Shown here: positions 8,734-16,509 of the stretch, in pieces
How positions within the stretch are numbered: the first letter of the stretch is position 1
Layout of the letters: each line of letters opens with the position of its first letter
DNA from: Leptolyngbya sp. 'hensonii'
GTDB taxonomy: Bacteria > Cyanobacteriota > Cyanobacteriia > GCF-001939115
Assembly: GCF_001939115.1 (NCBI RefSeq)
Contig: NZ_MQTZ01000044.1
Coordinates: forward strand, 186,001 to 250,000
Direction of reading: 5' to 3'
DNA: 64,000 bases
Translations under genes and position numbers: made by a program
The notes under the pieces: model-generated
Told to the model about the DNA's origin: nothing
Seen by the model: the letters and a program-made list of their open reading frames with translations, nothing else
Database searches by the model: none

Positions 8734-9555
8734 TTAGTACAGGGCCATCGTCATTTGGCGGCGATAGGTTTTGCTCAGGGGATGATCATCCCCCAGCAAG
8801 TCAAAGATCGTAATCATCGTTTTACGAGCAGCGTCATTGCCATATTTCCGATCGCGGGTCAATACCTGCAGCAATAGCTCCAACGCAGCCTCATACGCTT
8901 CATCCACGGTCAACTGTAGACTCTGAAAGAACAACTGGCCGAGTTCGTCGTCAGGCGGGGGTTCTGCTAGCTGCCGTTTTAGATGAATCAGTCCTTTCAG
9001 ACCTCGGGCGGCGATGTAATCGTCCTTCTCATCTGCTTGCACCAGGGCTAGCAGTTTCTCGGCTGGTTCCAGAATATTCAGACTGATCAAAAATCGGGCT
9101 CCGATCAGGAGCACTTGGCGATTGCTGGGATATTTTTCCAGCAGCGATTGCACCAGAGGCGGAACTTTAGCGACCTCCCCGGCTGCGATCGTCTGTTGCA
9201 ACGTTTCTAATCCAAGTTCCAGATCTGATTTCAGATTCAGCTTCACCAGGAGTTCTCGCAGTTGGGGCTCTGGCAGTACACCGACAAAGCCCTCCTGGAC
9301 TGCCCCTTGCAGGAAAATTTTGACATCTGGGACGCCCTGAACGCCAAAAGTCTGCGCTAGATCGGGGTTGGCATCAATATCAACCTGGGCTAGGACGAAA
9401 TCGTATTCCTGCAATAGCTTTTCCAGCATGGGCTTCAAGAGTTTGCAGGGACCACACCACTGGGCAAAGAAATCCACCAGCACAGGTTTTTCATAGGATC
9501 GCTGAACCACTTCTGCGTCAAAATTGTTGCTCGTCACCTCTACTGAAAAACCCAT
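8734..9555 (-). CDS. Thioredoxin-TPR co-chaperone of the YbbN/CnoX type
   Basis: The 273-aa protein starts with a thioredoxin domain (about 1-110) carrying an intact WCGPCK active site in VDFFAQWCGPCKLLKP and the cis-Pro context GVPDVK. A helical TPR-like region follows (about 115-273). This is the layout of E. coli YbbN/CnoX, a holdase that passes clients to chaperonins and protects cysteines. Unlike E. coli YbbN (SXXC), both active-site cysteines are present here, so redox activity is plausible. It is convergent with the DUF3685 gene and probably has its own promoter in the 9556-9921 region. Confidence 0.88.
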   Translation of the reverse strand: MGFSVEVTSNNFDAEVVQRSYEKPVLVDFFAQWCGPCKLLKPMLEKLLQEYDFVLAQVDIDANPDLAQTFGVQGVPDVKIFLQGAVQEGFVGVLPEPQLRELLVKLNLKSDLELGLETLQQTIAAGEVAKVPPLVQSLLEKYPSNRQVLLIGARFLISLNILEPAEKLLALVQADEKDDYIAARGLKGLIHLKRQLAEPPPDDELGQLFFQSLQLTVDEAYEAALELLLQVLTRDRKYGNDAARKTMITIFDLLGDDHPLSKTYRRQMTMALY

Positions 9556-9663
9556 GCTACTTCCCTAATATCCTTTGCTATGGCGATTCTACAGCGGTTT
9601 TCGTGAATCGAGTATGGGGTCAGGGTGTAGGTCCCCCCACGAGAGTGCATCCCACTTTTGTAG

Positions 9664-9760
9664 CCCTCTCCCTAAATCCCTCTCCCAGAACGGGAGAGGG
9701 ACTTTGAACCTGGCTCCCCTTCTCCCTCTTTGGGAGAAGGGGCTGGGGGATGAGGGCAAC
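9664..9760. repeat. Double-hairpin intergenic repeat
   Basis: Two perfect hairpins stand side by side: CCCTCTCCC (9678-9686) with GGGAGAGGG (9692-9700), and CCCCTTCTCCC (9716-9726) with GGGAGAAGGGG (9732-9742). The sequence resembles a dispersed repeat found between genes in many filamentous cyanobacteria. It lies upstream of the thioredoxin-TPR gene. Small open frames running through it are by-products. Confidence 0.7.
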
Positions 9761-9825
9761 CTTGCAAAACTGGGATGCTCTCCCCCCACGAACCCTGCAG
9801 AACCGTTGTGTTATGCCCAATAAAA

Positions 9826-9853
9826 ATCGATGAAGAAAATCTTCTTCATCGAT
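9826..9853. repeat. Near-perfect 28-bp palindrome
   Basis: ATCGATGAAGA and TCTTCATCGAT form 11-bp arms around a 6-nt centre. It lies about 70 bp beyond the 3' end of the small gene 9922-10095 (minus strand). No T tract follows on either side, so it may be an operator or a repeat rather than a terminator. Confidence 0.55.
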
Positions 9854-9921
9854 CGCAACTCCAGGAAAACTCCAGAAAAATAGCAGGGATATTCTGTATA
9901 AATTTCCCTGCTTAAATGGGT

Positions 9922-10095
9922 CTATGACCAATCCTTAGCTCGTGAACGCTTCGAGCCTTTCGATCGCTTAGATGGCTCACCTTCAAAGGGCTGAACACCC
10001 GTGGCAGGATAGGCATCGTCCGTGGGACCAAAAATCCTGGCTACAGCACCGGAAATATATCTAACAGAATCTTCAATGGCTTTGTAAATCTTCAT
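9922..10095 (-). CDS. Small 57-aa protein, unknown function
   Basis: This gene is short but well supported. Its ATG (10093-10095) is preceded at 5 nt by GGGAGGG, an excellent ribosome binding site. The translation begins MKIYKAIEDSVRYISG and continues through VARIFGPTDDAYPATGV to a very basic tail (KRSKGSKRSRAKDW). The first ~20 residues look like an amphipathic helix, the middle is Pro/Asp-rich, and the C-terminus is positively charged and could bind nucleic acid or acidic partners. I recall similar small cyanobacterial proteins with a P-x-D-D-x-Y-P segment but know no function for them. It stands alone between two repeats and a long AT-rich region. Confidence 0.72.
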   Translation of the reverse strand: MKIYKAIEDSVRYISGAVARIFGPTDDAYPATGVQPFEGEPSKRSKGSKRSRAKDWS

Positions 10096-10419
10096 AAATT
10101 CCCTCCCGTAAAACAGGCTAGCTCATCATTTGACTCAATCACTGTCACTAACAGCTCAGGATGACTACCTATTAGTGAACGCATGAATTTGACCTGGCTT
10201 GAACCTATAGATTTCAGCCCTATTTTTAGCAGATTGCTTTTCTGTAGCGACTGACTAATCAAACTGTTGAAATGGAGTTTTAGTAGATCTACCTCACTCC
10301 TCTATTATAGTGCCAACTATCTTGTCCACAGATGAATTTGAATGAACTTATTCACTGATCTTTAACGGTTAATGAATCGATAAATTACGTTACTTTAAAC
10401 AAGTTAAGTTTTGGCAAGT
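10096..10419. other. AT-rich intergenic region between divergent genes
   Basis: It separates the 57-aa gene (minus) from the SAM hydrolase gene (plus). The segment CTATTATAG near 10301-10310 gives a TATTAT on the plus strand and a TATAAT on the minus strand, so it could serve as a -10 box in either direction. No convincing -35 partner is visible. There is no other gene or structured element I can support. Confidence 0.4.
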
Positions 10420-11232
10420 ATGCTGACCTTGTTAACTGATTTTGGGCTGCAGGATGTCTATGTAGGGGTGATGAAGGGGGTGATCGCGGGCATCAATCCC
10501 CACCTGGGGGTGGTCGATCTGACCCACCAGATTCCTCCGCAGGATATTGTTGCTGCCCGGTTTAATCTCCTGAATGCAGTGGACTATTTTCCCGCCGGTA
10601 CCGTCCATCTGGCTGTGGTCGATCCAGGGGTGGGAGGAAAGCGACGGGCGATCGCAGTGGCTTTTGCTGGGGGATATCTGGTGGGGCCAGATAATGGCCT
10701 GTTTAGTGGTGTGCTGGGCCGCAGCCCTACAATCGCAGCCGTAGAACTGACCTGCTCGACCTATTGGCGGACCCCTGACCCCAGTCCGACCTTTCATGGC
10801 CGAGATCTCTTTGCTGCCGCTGCCGCACATCTGGCCAGTGGAGTTCCTTTGGCGGATCTGGGAACGGCGATCGATCCGGCTACCCTGGTGCAGTTGCCCA
10901 TTCCCCCCTGCGTCCTAACCGCACCAGGATCCTGGCTGGGGACTATTCAATACATCGATAGCTTTGGCAATCTCGTGAGTAATCTGTCCTCAACCCTGAT
11001 TTCAGGTCAATCCTGGCATCTGATCCTGAAGGACATTCCGATTGGGTCTGCTCAAACCTATGGCGATCGGTCCCCTGGCCAGCCTCTGGCGCTGATTGGC
11101 AGTCACGGGTGGATAGAAATTGCTGTCAATCAGGGGAGTGCCAGGTTACAGTTTGGGTGCCAAGTGGGCGATAGACTGGAACTAAAAACGGATGACGGTC
11201 CCCTCCAAAGTCATTGGGACTCAACTAGCTAA
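10420..11232 (+). CDS. S-adenosyl-L-methionine hydrolase (hydroxide adenosyltransferase family, DUF62)
   Basis: The 270-aa protein shows the family hallmarks: N-terminal LLTDFGLQDVYVGVMKGVI, the central VDPGVGGKRRAIAV, and VGPDNGLFSG. Members use water or hydroxide to cleave SAM to adenosine and L-methionine; they are related to fluorinases and chlorinases but lack the halide-binding loop. The N-terminal domain (to about 150) and C-terminal beta-barrel domain (about 165-265) are both present. The frame extends to a TTG at 10411, but the ATG at 10420 leaves the conserved N-terminus intact and is preferred. It is followed after 14 bp by a membrane protein gene, possibly co-transcribed. Confidence 0.88.
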   Translation: MLTLLTDFGLQDVYVGVMKGVIAGINPHLGVVDLTHQIPPQDIVAARFNLLNAVDYFPAGTVHLAVVDPGVGGKRRAIAVAFAGGYLVGPDNGLFSGVLGRSPTIAAVELTCSTYWRTPDPSPTFHGRDLFAAAAAHLASGVPLADLGTAIDPATLVQLPIPPCVLTAPGSWLGTIQYIDSFGNLVSNLSSTLISGQSWHLILKDIPIGSAQTYGDRSPGQPLALIGSHGWIEIAVNQGSARLQFGCQVGDRLELKTDDGPLQSHWDSTS

Positions 11233-11246
11233 ATGATCAATGGCAA

Positions 11247-11756
11247 ATGACTAAAATGCTGTCGGCTAAGCCGGCTCCCTGGATTTCCCTCCTGTTGCTG
11301 TTGATTGCCTACAGCATGTTTGGCTGGTACCTGTTTGGCCCAGGCTCCATCCGGTATACCTGGCTTGTGGTCGAATGCCTGATTCCGTTGCTGACGATTC
11401 TGCTCACGGTCCCTTTAAATGACACGGGACTGCGCTTCATTAACTGGACATCCTCTAGTGGATTCACCCTGATTCTGTCTGTGTTTCTTGCCTTTCTGGC
11501 CCTGACATTTCTAGTCGTACTGCGGATATTTATCTATATCCTGCTCATTCTTTCGACCTCTGTGCTGGCTCGCCTGGACATGCAGATGATGGGCTTGAAA
11601 CAGTGGCAGGCTTTTATTTTGTTGCTGTTCATTTCCTTTACTGGTTTAGGGATTGGCTGGTTGTGCCATTGGTTCCTGTTGCTGTTCTTTGCGGGGGCGG
11701 AAGTGGGCGCAGCCATTCACCAGATACTGGAACAGGAAATGATCAAGATTAATTAA
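11247..11756 (+). CDS. Small integral membrane protein, unknown function
   Basis: The 169-aa protein is hydrophobic almost throughout, with about four or five membrane helices: near 10-30 (LLLLLIAYSMFGWYLFG), 35-52, 66-100 and 112-145. I recognise no family or catalytic motif. It starts 14 bp after the SAM hydrolase gene, so translation may be coupled to it. The TAA at its end is followed by AATTAAAAATTAAAAATTAAAA, a short AT tandem repeat. Confidence 0.7.
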   Translation: MTKMLSAKPAPWISLLLLLIAYSMFGWYLFGPGSIRYTWLVVECLIPLLTILLTVPLNDTGLRFINWTSSSGFTLILSVFLAFLALTFLVVLRIFIYILLILSTSVLARLDMQMMGLKQWQAFILLLFISFTGLGIGWLCHWFLLLFFAGAEVGAAIHQILEQEMIKIN

Positions 11757-11829
11757 AAATTAAAAATTAAAAACTGCTCTCAGTCACGCTTTCAGCTTTT
11801 GATGTTGTAACGAAATCGATACCTTTCCT

Positions 11830-11955
11830 TTGGGGGAATGGACAGTGGGAAAACCGTCACAGTAACCTGCGAGGAAAGCAAAATCTTCCGCACACTAAGG
11901 GAAAAGCGTTTAACTGTCCTTGCCCTGCACACCTCAGATGTAGGGCAATTTTTTT
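11830..11955 (+). ncRNA. Candidate small RNA ending in a rho-independent terminator
   Basis: No reading frame explains this stretch, yet it ends in an excellent intrinsic terminator at 11920-11955. The terminator sits about 165 bp beyond the preceding stop codon, and the intervening sequence contains purine-rich single-stranded segments (GAGGAAAGC, AAGGGAAAAGC) typical of regulatory RNAs. The 5' end given is approximate. It could be a member of a cyanobacterial Yfr-type family, but I cannot confirm the consensus by eye. The alternative is that it is just a long 3' UTR of the membrane protein gene. Confidence 0.4.
11920..11955 (+). terminator. Rho-independent terminator
   Basis: TTGCCCT (11920-11926) pairs perfectly with AGGGCAA (11942-11948), closing a 15-nt loop, and is followed directly by seven T residues. 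It ends the transcript of either the preceding operon or a small RNA. Confidence 0.8.
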
Positions 11956-12149
11956 GCATTTTTGTATTAAGATTTGGGGCAAAAGTCCCCCTCTTATGGC
12001 ATATCTGCCGATAAATTGGATTAAATTCACCCTGACTCCGCCACTAATAGTTCTGATGCCGATAGCGCAGGGACTTCTAACTCAAGATTTCTGTCAAAGC
12101 TATTGGCGCTCTGAACTATTGCTCCCATGACTGTAACCCTTCAAAAAAC

Positions 12150-12902
12150 ATGACTATGAAGCCGTGCTTGTTGCCTGCCCTGTGTTCAATCAAAGCGACC
12201 AGATCTGCACTCAGGTGCTGCAGCTTACCTGGCCTGTTCATCCTGGGGGCATGCTGGTCCCTGTCAACGCTGCACCCACCCGCCCTGGCCTCTATTCCTG
12301 ATGAAACCGTCACGATCGCCCAGTCTTCTACCCAATCGGTGCGGAGATCGACCTTGAGGTATGGCAGTAAGGGAGAACAGGTGGCTGAATTACAGGCTGC
12401 TCTCAAGTTACTGGGCTACTATGATGGGCCGGTCAATAGCGTGTATGACGAAAGTACGGTGATTGCGGTCTCAGAGTTTCAGCGGGCTGCTGGGATTGCG
12501 GTAGATGGTATTACAGGGCCAGGGACCTGGGGGCGTCTGTTTCCTGCCCCCTCAGGCACTTCAACGGCTATGACAGCCAGAAACTCGACCTCGACTGGAC
12601 GAACGACGGCTTCTAAACCCAGTCAGACAGCAGCCCCTAATAGCACCTCCCGATCGGCGACTGCTGCGAAACCCGATGCTCAGCCCAACATGGCTGACCT
12701 GCCTATTTTGCGAAAGGGTATGCGGGGAACGGCAGTGGAAGGGCTGCAGCGACGGCTGAAGGCGAGCGGATTTTATCAAGGGCCGATCGATGGGGTCTTT
12801 GGGGCAGAAACCAGAGCTGCGGTGCGAGCTTTGCAACGACAAAATCGATTGACGGCGGATGGGGTGGTCGGTCCAGCGACCTGGAATTTGCTGTTACGCT
12901 AA
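12150..12902 (+). CDS. Exported protein with two peptidoglycan-binding (PG_binding_1) domains
   Basis: The 250-aa protein begins with a basic stretch and a hydrophobic segment (LFILGACWSLSTLHPPALAS), ending in an ALAS-type signal peptidase site near residue 48. Two copies of the three-helix peptidoglycan-binding fold follow: about 72-130 (LRYGSKGEQVAELQAALKLL ... GPGTWGRLF) and about 188-250 (LRKGMRGTAVEGLQRRLKAS ... GPATWNLLL). They are joined by a Ser/Thr-rich linker. No hydrolase domain is present, so it is a cell-wall adaptor rather than an enzyme in its own right. It probably acts in the periplasm. Confidence 0.85.
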   Translation: MTMKPCLLPALCSIKATRSALRCCSLPGLFILGACWSLSTLHPPALASIPDETVTIAQSSTQSVRRSTLRYGSKGEQVAELQAALKLLGYYDGPVNSVYDESTVIAVSEFQRAAGIAVDGITGPGTWGRLFPAPSGTSTAMTARNSTSTGRTTASKPSQTAAPNSTSRSATAAKPDAQPNMADLPILRKGMRGTAVEGLQRRLKASGFYQGPIDGVFGAETRAAVRALQRQNRLTADGVVGPATWNLLLR

Positions 12903-13297
12903 CGGATGTGCCTCTGTAGGACCGTGATGTGTTCGAAGATAACTGTATTGTTGCGGTGGTTAAACACCTGTAAAGTTTGTTGCACCCCCCCTTCCCGCCT
13001 GAGAGGTTAGTGTTATCTTAATATCAAGGCACACGAATCAAGCAATACAACACTTTCCGGTTAGGACCCGTGCCTCCTGTCCAAGCCTCCCACAACATCT
13101 AATCACTTCAACATTCTTTATAAGGCAGCAGTTCATCAGCTTACTTTTGTTGACTTTCGCTTCTATCCCGTAAAGTAGCTAGATGTAATTTGCTAAAGAC
13201 ACCGCCCAGGAGGGCAGAATGGGTGTTGACTGGCGAGAAAGTTGGTTGTGGTCCCTGTAAACGTTAGTAATTTTCCGCTCTTGTTAATGTTTTCTCC
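12903..13297. other. Intergenic region upstream of a structured RNA candidate
   Basis: No reading frame is convincing. TTGACT at about 13148 followed 15 nt later by TAAAGT near 13169 is a weak promoter candidate pointing right, toward the structured element at 13298-13433. The small hairpin GCCCAGGAGGGC lies near 13205. Confidence 0.4.
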
Positions 13298-13433
13298 GGA
13301 AGCTATCTCATGGGTGTTTGGTTAGTTGCAAGTTTACTGCTCTTCTCGTAAGGAGGTAGTTCCAGGTATTTCTGAGATAGCTTTAATTAACACATGTGCG
13401 AGGGCCTGGTTTTTACCAGGCCCTGATTGTTTT
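13298..13433 (+). ncRNA. Candidate structured RNA with closing stem and terminator
   Basis: AAGCTATCTCA (13300-13310) pairs perfectly with TGAGATAGCTT (13373-13383), closing a 62-nt internal region. After a 16-nt AT-rich spacer comes a strong GC hairpin (13402-13423) with a T-rich tail. Neither neighbouring gene accounts for it: the left gene ended 400 bp earlier and the right gene is on the other strand. The true 5' end may be further left (13150-13200). A 6S-type or other abundant cyanobacterial RNA is possible, but I cannot assign a family. Confidence 0.5.
13402..13433 (+). terminator. Rho-independent terminator
   Basis: GGGCCTGG (13402-13409) pairs with CCAGGCCC (13416-13423) around a 6-nt T-rich loop, followed by TGATTGTTTT. 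The T-rich tail is on the plus strand only. It ends the RNA candidate just upstream. Confidence 0.7.
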
Positions 13434-13462
13434 GGGGGTGATTCATCCCGATCGGGATGGGG

Positions 13463-13882
13463 TTAATGGCCGTTGATATGAACCACCACTTCGCGGGTGT
13501 GGCTCATCTGGCGATGTTCCCAGATATAGATCCCCTGCCAGGTACCGAGCAGGAGGCGACCCTGGGCGATCGGAATCTGCTCAGAAGTCTTAGTTAAAAC
13601 CGTACGAATGTGGGCAGGCATGTCATCTGGCCCTTCAGTACTGTGCCGGTAGCGACGGCTGTCTTCCGGCACCAGCATGGCGAAGAAACGCTCCAGGTCT
13701 TGCAAAACGTCTGGGTCAGCATTTTCCTGAATAATCAGACTGGCCGAGGTGTGGCGCAGGAATAAATTGCAGAGCCCCATTTGAATTCCAGATTCGGTTA
13801 CGATCGCCTGCACTTTTTGGGTGATTCGCAGGAGGGATTTGCCTGTGGTTGGAATGCTCAGAAATTGCTGATATTGGGACAT
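13463..13882 (-). CDS. YjbQ/UPF0047 family protein
   Basis: The 139-aa protein is the usual length for the family and carries its hallmarks: LFLRHTSASLIIQENADPDV in the first half, and GTWQGIYIWEHR near the C-terminus. The conserved His, Glu and Asp cluster probably binds a metal or phosphate. E. coli YjbQ has weak thiamine-phosphate synthase activity in vitro; the physiological role is unclear. The gene is monocistronic, with the plus-strand RNA candidate converging on its 3' end. Confidence 0.9.
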   Translation of the reverse strand: MSQYQQFLSIPTTGKSLLRITQKVQAIVTESGIQMGLCNLFLRHTSASLIIQENADPDVLQDLERFFAMLVPEDSRRYRHSTEGPDDMPAHIRTVLTKTSEQIPIAQGRLLLGTWQGIYIWEHRQMSHTREVVVHINGH

Positions 13883-14072
13883 AGGGAGTTTAGCTCAATA
13901 TAAATCGAAGTCAGGATAGCGGTGAAGGGGGCATGGCCCCTTCCTGGGGGCCGCCTGCCGACCCTGCTTATAATTCATCTCACCCGATGACTGAGGGTAT
14001 GGAAAAATGGTGAAAATAAGATTTGGAACGGCAGGCTGCTCGAGATTCAGGGCAATAATCTGGGAGTAAAGG

Positions 14073-14282
14073 ATGGCTGAATATCAGAAGATTGAATACC
14101 GCATTGATAAAGAAGGCAAGATTACTGAAAAAGTGATCGGAGTGACTGGCCCCGATTGCACAACGGCAACAGCGGGCATTGAACAGGCATTGGGGCAGGT
14201 CGAAAGCCGGGAGCTTTTGCCAGAGTACGATCAGGACGGCGATGATGGAATGAGTTCTCTGGTTCAATCTGCTCAATCCTAA
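14073..14282 (+). CDS. DUF2997 small protein
   Basis: The 69-aa protein matches the DUF2997 pattern: an N-terminal beta-hairpin (IEYRIDKEGKITEKVIGV), then GPDCTTATAGIEQALGQV and a Glu-rich end. Relatives in cyanobacteria and phages are often encoded near DUF1257/Ycf35 and ferredoxin-like genes; function is unknown. GGGAGTAAAGG just before the ATG is a good ribosome binding site. Only 12 bp separate it from the GrpE-like gene, and that gene overlaps the Hsp70-like gene, so the three probably form one operon. Confidence 0.82.
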   Translation: MAEYQKIEYRIDKEGKITEKVIGVTGPDCTTATAGIEQALGQVESRELLPEYDQDGDDGMSSLVQSAQS

Positions 14283-14294
14283 GATGGACGCCCT

Positions 14295-14876
14295 ATGTTT
14301 CAAAGTTCTGCCCATGTCTTGCTCTGGTTTGAGACGTTGCTTCTGTTGGGTTGCCTGACTGCTTTGGGGCTGCTCCTCCGCCGGTCTTCCCGATCGCAAC
14401 CAGTGATCTCTCCTCCTCTACCGTCTCCTACGGCGGCTCCGAGTCCCCCGCCTCCCTCTCCAGTCCAGAGTGAAGTCGCTGCACTACGGCAAGAAGGACT
14501 TCGCCTGCGGCAGGAACTGGCACATCAGGAGGTAACCCTAACGGCGAATCTTCGTCGAGAAACGTTTCACCAGTTGCAGACCCTACTGACCAACTACCCC
14601 AGCGTGCGGCAAATGGTTCAGACCAAACCCGATCTGCCCGCTAAAAATATCCTCTCCTTGTTCAATGCCCTCGAAACCCTGGTGCAACATTGGGGATATG
14701 AGCCGATCGGAATGCCGTGGGAACAGGTCTCTTTTGATCCCCAGATTCATCAGCCGGATAGTTCGGGTCTGGCTCCGGGTGATCCCGTCTATATCCGGTT
14801 TGTGGGTTATCGGGATGGGGATCAGATCCTCTCACCAGCGAAGGTCAGCCGGACTCTACCGGGAGGTGGTGCGTGA
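14295..14876 (+). CDS. Membrane-anchored GrpE-like protein
   Basis: The 193-aa protein has an N-terminal membrane helix (about 8-28), a Pro/Ser-rich linker and a helical segment with coiled-coil character (about 58-95, EVAALRQEGLRLRQELAHQE). Its C-terminal domain reads like the beta-wing of GrpE: YEPIG, then FDPQIHQ, and finally GDQILSPAKV. GrpE proteins release ADP from Hsp70. Its stop codon overlaps the GTG start of the Hsp70-like gene by 4 bp, which strongly supports a partnership. The membrane anchor and short helical stalk set it apart from housekeeping GrpE. The GrpE assignment rests on the C-terminal motif and context, not on a database search. Confidence 0.68.
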   Translation: MFQSSAHVLLWFETLLLLGCLTALGLLLRRSSRSQPVISPPLPSPTAAPSPPPPSPVQSEVAALRQEGLRLRQELAHQEVTLTANLRRETFHQLQTLLTNYPSVRQMVQTKPDLPAKNILSLFNALETLVQHWGYEPIGMPWEQVSFDPQIHQPDSSGLAPGDPVYIRFVGYRDGDQILSPAKVSRTLPGGGA

Positions 14877-16432
14877 CGACGGTGGCGATCGACTTCGGCA
14901 CCAGCAACACGGTCGTTTGTTTTGCAGATCCCGTTACCCGCAGCCCCTGCACCCTGAACTTTGATCGCCTGTCTCGCCGCTTTGCGGCGGGCCGGGGCGT
15001 TGCTGAACTAGTGCCCAGTTTGGTGTTTGTTCAGACTGATGGGCAACTGGTGTTTGGCGAAGTAGTGAGATCGCAGCGATTGGGGTTGGCCCAACCAGAA
15101 CGGTTTTTTCAGTCTTTCAAGCGCGATCTGGCGGCAGATTATCGTCCCCCCGATCGCCAGATCGATGGCTATGCCTACACTCCAGAATTTGTCTCAGAGC
15201 ATTTTCTCTATCATCTCTGGCAACGAGTCTGTGAGCGGGTGCAACCCAGCCAGGTGGTGTTCACGGTGCCAGTGGGAGCTTTTGAGCGCTATCGAGACTG
15301 GTTCCTGGACTTTGCCAGCCGTTATAAACTGCCTCCAGTGCGATTGCTGGATGAGTCCACGGCTGCAGCCCTGGGTTATGCCGTCCAGCGACCCGGTACG
15401 GTTGTGCTGGTGATCGATTTTGGCGGTGGCACCCTGGACCTGAGTTTGGTGCGGACGATCGGCGGGGAACAGGATCAGCCGATCCTGCGGGCGGAAGTGT
15501 TGGCCAAGTCTGATGCCTATGTGGGAGGGGTGGATATTGATGTCTGGATTGTGGAACATTACCTGAACCAGATTGGCTCTTCCCGATCGGAGGTGCGGGA
15601 AATGGGCTGGCTCAATCTTCTGGAAATTGCGGAACGCCTGAAGATCCAACTTTCCCAGGCCCAGGAAGCCAAGGAAAGCTGGTTTGATGATGAGGTGTTC
15701 ATGGCCCATGATCTGACCTTAACGCGAGAGGAACTGGCCGAAATTCTGGAGACGCGGCAATTGCTGGAGCAGATGCGGCAGGCGTTGGATGAAGTGCTGA
15801 CGATCGCCCTGAATAAAGGCATCAGTAAAACAGATATTGAACAGGTGCTGCTGGTGGGGGGAAGTTGTCAGATTCCGGCGGTGCAGCAGTTGGTGCTGTC
15901 CTATTTTGGACGGCAGCGGGTCAAGCTAGATAAGCCTTTTGAAGCGGTGGCCCATGGCGCTTTGGAAGTCAGTCGGTTGACGGAGATTGAAGACTATTTG
16001 CGTCATAGCTATGCCATCCGGCTCTGGGAACCCTACAGTAAAACCTATTCTTACTACACCTTGTTTGAGCGGGGGATCCGGTATCCCTGTGAACGACTGG
16101 ACCCCCTGATTTTGCAAACCGCCCAGGATGGCCAGAAAGAAATTCGCCTGGATATTGGGGAGTTGGCGACCCTGGCCCAAGCGGAGGTGAACTATGACAG
16201 TCGAGGTCGGATGACCAGTGGCCAGCTCACGGTGCAGTCGGAGTTCCGCTCCCTGGAAAGTCATCATGAGCAGGTCTGTGTGGCTCACCTCGATCCGCCG
16301 GGGGATAAGGGCCTGGATCGAATCGAGGTGCGATTTGAGGTGAATGGCCAGCGGGTGTTACTGGCTACCGTCAGAGATCTGGTCACGGGGGAGATTCTGG
16401 TGAATGGTGAGGCGATCGCTAAACTACAGTAA
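14873..16432 (+). CDS. Non-canonical Hsp70 family ATPase
   Basis: This 519-aa protein has the actin/Hsp70 ATPase fold: phosphate-1 loop VAIDFGTSNTVVCF near the start, phosphate-2 VLVIDFGGGTLDLS around 176-190, DESTAAALGYAV before it, and the adenosine motif VLLVGGSCQIPAV near 325-337. The remaining ~150 residues are beta-rich but differ from the DnaK substrate-binding domain, and there is no obvious helical lid or EEVD tail. It starts at GTG inside the stop region of the GrpE-like gene (overlap GTGA), preceded by GGGAGGTGG, so translation is coupled. A specialised chaperone working with the membrane-anchored GrpE-like protein is a reasonable inference. Confidence 0.88.
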   Translation: MTTVAIDFGTSNTVVCFADPVTRSPCTLNFDRLSRRFAAGRGVAELVPSLVFVQTDGQLVFGEVVRSQRLGLAQPERFFQSFKRDLAADYRPPDRQIDGYAYTPEFVSEHFLYHLWQRVCERVQPSQVVFTVPVGAFERYRDWFLDFASRYKLPPVRLLDESTAAALGYAVQRPGTVVLVIDFGGGTLDLSLVRTIGGEQDQPILRAEVLAKSDAYVGGVDIDVWIVEHYLNQIGSSRSEVREMGWLNLLEIAERLKIQLSQAQEAKESWFDDEVFMAHDLTLTREELAEILETRQLLEQMRQALDEVLTIALNKGISKTDIEQVLLVGGSCQIPAVQQLVLSYFGRQRVKLDKPFEAVAHGALEVSRLTEIEDYLRHSYAIRLWEPYSKTYSYYTLFERGIRYPCERLDPLILQTAQDGQKEIRLDIGELATLAQAEVNYDSRGRMTSGQLTVQSEFRSLESHHEQVCVAHLDPPGDKGLDRIEVRFEVNGQRVLLATVRDLVTGEILVNGEAIAKLQ

Positions 16433-16509
16433 CCTGCTTTCCTATCCTTCTGGGTAGGTGCTTGGCCAGTATGAGCTGGCACCTGCTGGTCGGGATGAGC
16501 CTCCCTAGG

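Noticed and set aside
9575-9823. 82-codon frame across an intergenic region
   Set aside because: Most of it is the double-hairpin repeat at 9664-9760; the translation resembles no protein.
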